Shown piece by piece: positions 58,777 to 64,000 of a stretch of 64,000 bases of DNA; position 1 is the stretch's first letter, and every line of letters starts with the position of its first letter. The notes under the pieces were generated by a model that was given only the letters and a program-made list of their open reading frames with translations, ran no database searches and had not been told where the DNA came from. This stretch comes from Marinobacter alexandrii (GTDB lineage Bacteria > Bacteroidota > Bacteroidia > Cytophagales > Cyclobacteriaceae). The translations under genes and the position numbers were made by a program. The stretch is from the NCBI GenBank assembly GCA_039984955.1, contig JBDWTN010000006.1, positions 273,876 to 337,875 on the forward strand, given 5' to 3'.

Positions 58777-59919
58777 ATGACCAAGCCATTCTCATATGAC
58801 TTTGCAATTGTAGGTGCAGGAGCCGCAGGGCTTCAACTTACGTTGAAGATGATCAACGATGATTTCTTCAATGAAAAAAGCATACTCCTCCTTGACAAAG
58901 ATGAAAAAAGCGCCAATGACAGAACATGGTGTTTCTGGGAAAAAGAAGAAAGCATTTGGGATCAACTGGCTATCCAAAAATGGAAAACGGGCTTATTCAT
59001 CAATGATAAAAAGACCATTTCCTTTGATCTCGCTCCCTACCAGTATAAGATGGTAAGGTCAGCAGACTTTTATGCTTATGCTAAGGCCATCATTGAGAAA
59101 GCTAAAAATGTTGATTGGGTAAAAAGCGAGGTATCAGACATCAAAGAGCAAGAGATTCTAGGTGAGGAAAAAACATACCATTCACATCACATTTTTGACA
59201 GTAGAATTCCAGAAGCTTTCCATGAAAAAAAGTCATCCTACCATTCTTTAATCCAACATTTTAAAGGCTGGTTTATCGAAACTGAAAGTCCCGCTTTTGA
59301 TCCAGAGGTATTCACAATGATGGATTACCGCCTTAAATGGAAGGAAAGCACCAGTTTTACGTATGTTCTGCCTCTTTCCCCTACTTCAGCACTTGTAGAG
59401 TTCACCCTATTCAATGATCAACTCCTACCTGATGATGAGTATGATCACTATCTCAAAAAATACATAGACACCTATCTAAGCCTTAAAAACTACACGATCA
59501 AAGAAGTCGAGCAAGGGTTGATTCCCATGTCTAACTATCCATTTCACAAACATCACTCAACATACACCACTAAAATTGGAACTGCTGGCGGTTGGGTTAG
59601 GCCTTCTTCAGGATATTCATTCAAAAATGCTGATAGGTATTCTTCCATGGTTATTGAAAACATTAAAAAAGGCCATCGCCCAGAAAAGGGCATAGCTACT
59701 TCTCGATTTAGAACATACGATTCTATCTTTCTAAATGTGCTTGCTTCCAGAAATGATTTAGGTGAAGATATCTTTACAAAACTGTATACCAAACCGGAGA
59801 TACAATCAGTCTTTCGATTCCTCGATGAGGAAAGTAGTTTTTCAGAAGATTTAAAAGTTATGTTTTCGTTGAATCGTCCACAGTTTTGGAAAGCATTTCT
59901 AGATACATTCCGGAGTTAG
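58777..59919 (+). CDS. crtY: Lycopene beta-cyclase, CrtY/CrtL-like
   Basis: 380 residues, flavoprotein with FAIVGAGAAGLQLTLKM (dinucleotide fold), SANDRTWCFWE (the lycopene cyclase signature DRTWCFW), FKGWFIET, FTMMDYRL and GTAGGWVRPSSGYSF. It converts the linear ends of lycopene into beta-ionone rings, leading to beta-carotene and derived pigments. No other carotenoid gene is within the window, so the pathway genes must lie elsewhere. Its 3' end is 1 bp from the convergent barrel gene. Confidence 0.92.
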   Translation: MTKPFSYDFAIVGAGAAGLQLTLKMINDDFFNEKSILLLDKDEKSANDRTWCFWEKEESIWDQLAIQKWKTGLFINDKKTISFDLAPYQYKMVRSADFYAYAKAIIEKAKNVDWVKSEVSDIKEQEILGEEKTYHSHHIFDSRIPEAFHEKKSSYHSLIQHFKGWFIETESPAFDPEVFTMMDYRLKWKESTSFTYVLPLSPTSALVEFTLFNDQLLPDDEYDHYLKKYIDTYLSLKNYTIKEVEQGLIPMSNYPFHKHHSTYTTKIGTAGGWVRPSSGYSFKNADRYSSMVIENIKKGHRPEKGIATSRFRTYDSIFLNVLASRNDLGEDIFTKLYTKPEIQSVFRFLDEESSFSEDLKVMFSLNRPQFWKAFLDTFRS

Positions 59920-59920
59920 A

Positions 59921-60796
59921 TCAAATTTTGCACCTTAGCCCTATTCTGTAATGCATGAGGTTATCAATAGCGGGGACAAACACATTCTCCATATCGTCTC
60001 GAAGCTGTACATCAGAAAATACAGTTCGCGTTACGTTCAGATAAGATTCAATGTGTTTTGAAACCTTATATTCATACCTCAGTCCTGTCAGAATCAACAA
60101 CATACGCAAACGATTTGCTCGATCCATTTCATTCACGATAACTCCATTTTGAATATGCGCATTAAACCCATCACCTTCTGCATAAACCTTAATCCGATGC
60201 TTTTCTGAAATATGATATTGAACATTGGAGACTGGAGCACCAACATTATAAGACCACTTCCGATGAAACTTTCTGTAATAACTAATAAACGGGAATGGAA
60301 TTGGCCGACGACTATTTGTTGAATACGATAAGCCTGCAATGATTCGAAAAGGTTTCTTTGCTGAATCACTATTCTTTTTATCCTTAACAAATACAATGAC
60401 ACCTGACATCAATAAGTCCTGAGACATAAGTCCATCCTGTAAATTGCTATTGACAGATGGCGTAATTTGAACACCAAATCGCCAATCATTATTCATCATG
60501 GAGGTGTATGTAAGATTCAGATCTATTTCAGTGAAATTATCTGTATCACTCTTATCATAAGAGTCCATTTCCTCTCTCAAATTAATATTGGTAGCTGTAT
60601 AGTCTACTCCTGCAAAAAAATAGGCTTTATCATGAATCCTGAATGGAACATTAAAAAGAATCCTTTTACTGTTGTAGGAGAAGTTAGCATCATCTCCCGG
60701 AGCTACGGTATACTCGACCTTAGCTAAATCCAGGTATTGACAATTGGCACCAGAATACAGGCAAAAAACGATGACTATAGAAAGAACTATTCGCAT
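59921..60796 (-). CDS. DUF6268-like outer-membrane barrel protein
   Basis: 291 residues from the ATG at 60796, which starts the signal peptide MRIVLSIVIVFCLYSGANCQ; the longer frame up to 60952 overlaps the divergent gene. The mature part consists of amphipathic strands (FRIHDKAYFFAGVDYT, IDLNLTYTSMMNNDWRFGVQ, RIIAGLSYST) and ends HYRIGLRCKI. The pattern matches DUF6268-type barrels of Bacteroidota. Function unknown. Confidence 0.75.
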   Translation of the reverse strand: MRIVLSIVIVFCLYSGANCQYLDLAKVEYTVAPGDDANFSYNSKRILFNVPFRIHDKAYFFAGVDYTATNINLREEMDSYDKSDTDNFTEIDLNLTYTSMMNNDWRFGVQITPSVNSNLQDGLMSQDLLMSGVIVFVKDKKNSDSAKKPFRIIAGLSYSTNSRRPIPFPFISYYRKFHRKWSYNVGAPVSNVQYHISEKHRIKVYAEGDGFNAHIQNGVIVNEMDRANRLRMLLILTGLRYEYKVSKHIESYLNVTRTVFSDVQLRDDMENVFVPAIDNLMHYRIGLRCKI

Positions 60797-60925
60797 TGAA
60801 ATAGCGAAGTTCGGTAAAAAAACAAGCCTAGCATTTAGATATTTTACTATTTCGATAAACGAATGACATAGGGCTGTCACTACAACCGATTTCTTTGACA
60901 TATGTTCAATTTTAACACGTAAAAC

Positions 60926-61306
60926 ATGACAACTGAAGAAGTAGCAAATCAATTGGTAAAACTTTGCCGAGAAGGAAAATTTGAAGAGTGCATTCGTGAG
61001 CTCTACTCACCAGACATTATCAGTATCGAGCCAGAAGGAGGGCCATGGGAATCCAAAGTACAAGGTCTGGATGCCCTCGCTAAAAAAGGACAACAATGGA
61101 ACGAAATGTTAGCTGAGTTTCATTCCAGTGAAATATCTGATCCTGTGGCAGCAGAGAATTTCTTCTCAATCACGATGAAATCGAAGGTGACACTAAAAGG
61201 AATGGATCATCAAATAGATATGGATGAAGTGTGTGTGTATCGGGTAGAGGATGGGAAAGTTGTTACAGAACAGTTTTTCTACACTCCTATGCCACAGCCA
61301 GCATAA
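60926..61306 (+). CDS. SnoaL-like/NTF2-fold protein
   Basis: 126 residues, NTF2-like: TEEVANQLVKLCREGKFEEC at the N-terminus, LYSPDIISIEPEGGPW, then DEVCVYRVEDGKVVTEQFFY in the C-terminal strands. No signal peptide. Proteins of this form are often called nuclear transport factor 2-like; the substrate is unknown. It is followed by a strong terminator and is therefore a single-gene unit. Confidence 0.85.
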   Translation: MTTEEVANQLVKLCREGKFEECIRELYSPDIISIEPEGGPWESKVQGLDALAKKGQQWNEMLAEFHSSEISDPVAAENFFSITMKSKVTLKGMDHQIDMDEVCVYRVEDGKVVTEQFFYTPMPQPA

Positions 61307-61329
61307 TCACTGAAATGGAATCATAAGGC

Positions 61330-61353
61330 AAAACCGTCCCAAAAGACGGTTTT
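61330..61353 (+). terminator. Intrinsic terminator after the SnoaL-like gene
   Basis: Stem AAAACCGTC (61330-61338) / GACGGTTTT (61345-61353), loop CCAAAA, with one further T after the stem. It is a symmetric A/T-flanked hairpin of the standard type. Confidence 0.85.
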
Positions 61354-61381
61354 TGTTTGAACACTCTAATTTTACATTGGA

Positions 61382-61918
61382 ATGAGAAGTTTCGAAGAAA
61401 GACTAAAAGGTGGACATCCTAACTCCCTAGGTAATACTATCGAGGTAGTAGAGGAAGTGTTAAACGATAATCATCACTTCGATGAACTGTTCAATTGCTA
61501 CTTCAGTGACGATGAACTCGTTCGACTGAGGGTTTCGAGTGCAGTGAAGAGGGTTTGTATCTCTAAAAAAGAGATGGTTATTCCGTATATCGATATTCTG
61601 CTTAAGAAAGTATCCAAAATAGATCAAGCCTCTACACAATGGACTTTAGCATTGCTCTTCCAAATGCTGGAAGACGATATGAATGAAGAACAACTGGCAG
61701 AGTCAAAGGCAATCCTTCGCAGAAATCTTGAAAATCACAAAGATTGGATTGTTTTGAATAACTCAATGGAAACACTTTATCATTGGTTGGAAAAAGATAG
61801 CCAATTGAAGCAATGGCTTCAAAAGCTTTTGAAAAAGCTTACTTCAGACTCTCGAAAATCTGTTTCAAAGCGAGCAATGAAGTTGTTGAAAAAACTTTCT
61901 GAACAAGAAAATACCTAA
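61382..61918 (+). CDS. HEAT-repeat-like helical protein
   Basis: 178 residues, all helical, with pairs of helices resembling HEAT repeats: DELVRLRVSSAVKRVCISKK, STQWTLALLFQMLEDDMNEE, DWIVLNNSMETLYHWL and SRKSVSKRAMKLLKKL. No catalytic residues stand out. It may be a protein-binding adaptor. The stop codon is immediately followed by the ATG of the DUF1801 gene, so the two are coupled. Confidence 0.75.
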   Translation: MRSFEERLKGGHPNSLGNTIEVVEEVLNDNHHFDELFNCYFSDDELVRLRVSSAVKRVCISKKEMVIPYIDILLKKVSKIDQASTQWTLALLFQMLEDDMNEEQLAESKAILRRNLENHKDWIVLNNSMETLYHWLEKDSQLKQWLQKLLKKLTSDSRKSVSKRAMKLLKKLSEQENT

Positions 61919-62353
61919 ATGAAAAGCCTCCAAATATCCTCCAACCCAGAAGTTGAATCAAGATTCAATAACTATTCGGATGAAATTCGAGATAAAATCC
62001 TAAATCTAAGTCGCTTGATTATTGAAGTGGCAGAGGAGATAGAAGAAATCAATAATTTGGAAGAAACGCTTAAATGGGGCGAGCCCAGCTACATCACCAA
62101 GATTGGCAGTACGATTAGAATCGACTGGAAGGAGAAAAATCCGGATCAATATGCTATGTATTTTCAGTGCACAAGCAAACTTGTACCCGCTTTCAAAGCT
62201 GCATTCAAAGACTTGTTCCAATATGAAGGCAGTCGTGCAATTACTTTTCAGCTAGAGGAAGAGATCCCTGAAGCTGAATTAAAAAAGTGTATAAAAGCAG
62301 CTCTTACCTATCACCGAGTAAAAAAAGAGCCTTTATTAGGTCTCACCAATTAG
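61919..62353 (+). CDS. DUF1801 (YdhG-like) protein
   Basis: 144 residues: LNLSRLIIEVAEEIEEINN, then EETLKWGEPSYITKIGSTIRIDW and YAMYFQCTSKLVPAFKAAF in pieces, the standard DUF1801 pattern (W-G-x-P-x-Y; Y-x-L-x-F). The family has an SCP-like small cytosolic fold of unknown function. Its ATG abuts the preceding stop, and the next gene begins 25 bp later. Confidence 0.87.
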   Translation: MKSLQISSNPEVESRFNNYSDEIRDKILNLSRLIIEVAEEIEEINNLEETLKWGEPSYITKIGSTIRIDWKEKNPDQYAMYFQCTSKLVPAFKAAFKDLFQYEGSRAITFQLEEEIPEAELKKCIKAALTYHRVKKEPLLGLTN

Positions 62354-62378
62354 AATACCAGTAGTAAATATTTAGCAT

Positions 62379-62879
62379 ATGCCTAGACCAACCTCAAAAG
62401 TAGAACTCATTTCTTTAAGCAACGAGAATCATCAAAAACTAATCAATTATATAGATCAGTTATCATCCGATCAACAAACTGCCGAATTTCCCAAAGGAAC
62501 ATTGAACAGAAATATCAGCGATGTGCTAGCTCATCTTCACGAATGGAATACGATGACATTGGGATGGTACGAGGTGGGCATGACAGGAGAAAAACCAGAT
62601 ATGCCTGCTCAGGGATATTCCTGGAAGGATCTCCCTGATCTGAATAAAAAGATTTGGGAGAAGTACCAAAGTATTACTATTTCAAAGGCTAAAGAGATGT
62701 TTAATGACTCCTTCAAGAAACTTCAAGAGGTCATCGAGAAACATACCGACGAAGAGCTATTCGAAAAGAAAAAATACAAATGGACTGGGACGACATCCCT
62801 TGGCTCGTACCTCATATCAGCAACATCCAGCCACAACGTTTGGGCGTTGAAACTGATAAAGAAGGCTACAAAATCTTAA
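62379..62879 (+). CDS. ClbS/DfsB-family four-helix protein
   Basis: 166 residues of the DinB-like four-helix bundle: MPRPTSKVELISLSNENHQKL, NRNISDVLAHLHEWNTMTLGWY, MPAQGYSWKDLPDLNKKIW and SLGSYLISATSSHNVWALKLI (each partial). This is the ClbS/DfsB (DUF1706) family, whose best-known member ClbS protects against colibactin. Most members have unknown roles. It is the last gene of a three-gene set, convergent with the recombinase. Confidence 0.87.
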   Translation: MPRPTSKVELISLSNENHQKLINYIDQLSSDQQTAEFPKGTLNRNISDVLAHLHEWNTMTLGWYEVGMTGEKPDMPAQGYSWKDLPDLNKKIWEKYQSITISKAKEMFNDSFKKLQEVIEKHTDEELFEKKKYKWTGTTSLGSYLISATSSHNVWALKLIKKATKS

Positions 62880-62902
62880 GAATAGGCGTTGTGAGATACG
62901 TT

Positions 62903-63736
62903 TTATTCGAATTCAATCGAATCTAAAGGACTCTCAATTGCAAGTAGACGAGGCTCTGAGATATGGGTATAAATCATGGTTGTCTTTATACTATTATGTC
63001 CAAGCAATTTCTGAATAATTCTTATATCAGTCCCATTTTCGAGTAAATGGGAGGCATAACTATGTCTGAACGTATGAGAAGATACTTTTTTCTGGATTCC
63101 AGCTTTAGCAGCATATCGTTTTATGAACTGATTAATACTTGAAGAGCTATAATTGGACACTCCATCTTGTCCCTCAAAAAGATAGACACTAGGTTTATGT
63201 GAGATGTAATATCTCCTAAGCAATTCAAGGAGTTTGATCGATAATGGGACTAATCTATCCTTAGCTCCTTTGCCACCCTTCACAAAAATTGTCATTCTAC
63301 TTGAATCCACCTCATTCACTTTCAGGTTGAGTAATTCTCCTACTCTCAACCCTGAACTATACAATAATCCAATAATCGCCTGATGCTTAATATTTTTAGG
63401 AATAGTCATTATGAGACGAACATCATTTTTACTTAAAACCACGGGTAATGTTTGAGCACCTTTCCGTGGTAAAAGGAACTGAAGGTTTACTTCAATATTC
63501 TGAACTTCGGCATAATAAAGTTTCAGCGCACTCACTAATTGTTTTTGATATGATCTGGAGATTTTTTTAGCGTGTATCTGATGGTAGATGTAGTCATGAA
63601 GTTCTGTTTCGCTGAGATCCTGAATTGATTTGCTCAATGCACTCTGAACAGAATTTAACACGAAAGCATAAGCATCAATCGTATTATCGCTGTAGCGTTT
63701 AACTTCCAATATTTTCTTAAAATCAGCTATTGCCAT
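62903..63736 (-). CDS. Tyrosine recombinase/integrase
   Basis: 277 residues: N-terminal SAM-like domain (about 1-90), then the catalytic domain with R131 (SSGLRVGELLNL), K153 (FVKGGKGAKDR), H221 and R224 (SHTFRHSYASHLL), H247 (LLGHNSIKTTMIYTH) and nucleophile Y256. The C-terminal IESPLDSIEF recalls integron integrases, but the extra helix peculiar to IntI is absent, so it is XerC/D-like. It starts just after the inverted repeats at 63771-63805 and the hairpin at 63835-63909, which may be its recombination sites. Confidence 0.92.
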   Translation of the reverse strand: MAIADFKKILEVKRYSDNTIDAYAFVLNSVQSALSKSIQDLSETELHDYIYHQIHAKKISRSYQKQLVSALKLYYAEVQNIEVNLQFLLPRKGAQTLPVVLSKNDVRLIMTIPKNIKHQAIIGLLYSSGLRVGELLNLKVNEVDSSRMTIFVKGGKGAKDRLVPLSIKLLELLRRYYISHKPSVYLFEGQDGVSNYSSSSINQFIKRYAAKAGIQKKVSSHTFRHSYASHLLENGTDIRIIQKLLGHNSIKTTMIYTHISEPRLLAIESPLDSIEFE

Positions 63737-63805
63737 ATAACCTCTAAATTAGTAGGTAAAATCAGAATAGCATTTATAACCTCTTTTTGAGGGTGGTTAT
63801 AAATG
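63736..63805. repeat. Inverted and direct repeats upstream of the recombinase
   Basis: CATTTATAACC (63771-63781) and GGTTATAAATG (63795-63805) are perfect 11-bp inverted arms around 13 bp. A direct copy of TATAACCTCT occurs at 63736-63745 and 63775-63784. Arm length fits tyrosine-recombinase binding sites, though the spacer is longer than the usual 6-8 bp. It could be an operator of the recombinase or an attachment site. Confidence 0.45.
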
Positions 63806-63834
63806 TATTTGATATTATTGCGTATAAACAGATG

Positions 63835-63909
63835 TTGGGTTGAATGGCCTGCGGCTCATCCATCTACGCACGCGTAAACGCGCACTCTCGATGAATTCAT
63901 TCAACCCAA
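63835..63909. repeat. 75-nt imperfect hairpin, candidate folded recombination site
   Basis: Outer stem TTGGGTTGAATG (63835-63846) / CATTCAACCCAA (63898-63909) is 12 bp and perfect. Inner stems TCATC/GATGA (63856-63860, 63890-63894) and CGCG-TAAA-CGCG (63871-63882) are separated by bulges. The arms contain GTTGAAT and ATTCAAC, which match the integron words GTTRRRY and RYYYAAC but in the reverse order. A further hairpin TTGCAG-GCAA-CTGCAA lies at 63972-63987. No gene is seen from 63737 to the window end. Confidence 0.5.
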
Positions 63910-64000
63910 TGTGATCGAGTGTAGCTCGTCCCTCTTCAAATCCCATCTTTACCTGCTATATTTATCCTCTCTTGCAGGCAACTGCAAACCAACATAACTA

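Noticed and set aside
63835..63909. A true integron attC site with an IntI integrase
   Set aside because: The GTTRRRY and RYYYAAC words are in the wrong order for attC, and the recombinase lacks the IntI-specific extra helix. It is reported only as a candidate folded site.
1..64000. tRNA, rRNA genes and CRISPR arrays
   Set aside because: No clover-leaf-like, rRNA-like or regularly spaced direct-repeat pattern was recognised by reading; a covariance or repeat search could not be run.

Overview
The window looks like chromosomal DNA of a Bacteroidota bacterium, most likely a marine Cytophagales-type organism. Pointers are AT-rich intergenic DNA, promoters of the TAnnTTTG (-7) type, a fused CcoN-CcoO oxidase subunit, clade II NosZ as a lipoprotein, DUF2911/DUF4174/DUF3667 proteins, LytS/LytTR pairs, a TonB receptor with a carboxypeptidase-like N-terminal domain, and a lycopene cyclase. 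No tRNA, rRNA or CRISPR array was seen. The species is not identified.

Region 1 (1-2.4 kb) is the 3' part of a two-FtsX-domain permease. Region 2 (2.4-29.2 kb) is a coherent low-oxygen respiration island. It holds two tandem universal stress proteins, a cysteine-dioxygenase-like protein, and a ten-gene minus-strand unit for nitrous oxide reduction: Rrf2 regulator, cytochrome c, fasciclin lipoprotein, nosZ, a membrane-NosL fusion, a NosL-outer membrane barrel fusion, nosD, nosF, nosY and a cupin. It continues with hemN, a complete cbb3 oxidase set (ccoS, ccoNO, ccoQ, ccoP, ccoG, ccoH/fixH, SafE-like protein), a membrane protein-thioredoxin-sulfurtransferase set, a third UspA followed by the CcoI copper ATPase, a FixL-like PAS kinase, and a receiver-CRP/FNR fusion regulator.

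Seven copies of one palindromic box, TGAY-N4-RTCA, lie in front of these transcription units. At four promoters the box sits exactly 23 or 45 bp from a -7 element. The island therefore appears to carry its own regulator and regulon: an oxygen- or redox-sensing kinase, a receiver fused to a DNA-binding CRP domain, and target promoters with helically phased sites. No nitrate, nitrite or NO reductase is in the window, so within it the cell is an N2O reducer with a high-affinity oxygen oxidase.

Region 3 (29.2-37.3 kb) has a SnoaL-like protein, a beta-mannosidase convergent with GH20-cutC, AMP nucleosidase, a Spy/CpxP-like periplasmic protein, and a 626-bp gene-free stretch. That stretch contains an inverted-repeat element and two tandem copies of a terminator-bearing small RNA. 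Region 4 (37.3-49.4 kb) has DUF72, SDR and nitroreductase genes, a PLP decarboxylase, an outer-membrane protein/CHASE kinase/receiver cassette, DUF2911, an HD protein, a PadR-permease operon and an unknown secreted protein. Region 5 (49.5-55.8 kb) has two LytS/LytTR pairs in mirror orientation. Region 6 (56-62.9 kb) has a TonB receptor with an HMA-like partner, lycopene cyclase, a DUF6268-like barrel protein and small cytosolic proteins. Region 7 (62.9-64 kb) is a tyrosine recombinase with inverted repeats and a long imperfect hairpin upstream, possibly the edge of a mobile or cassette-type region continuing beyond the window.
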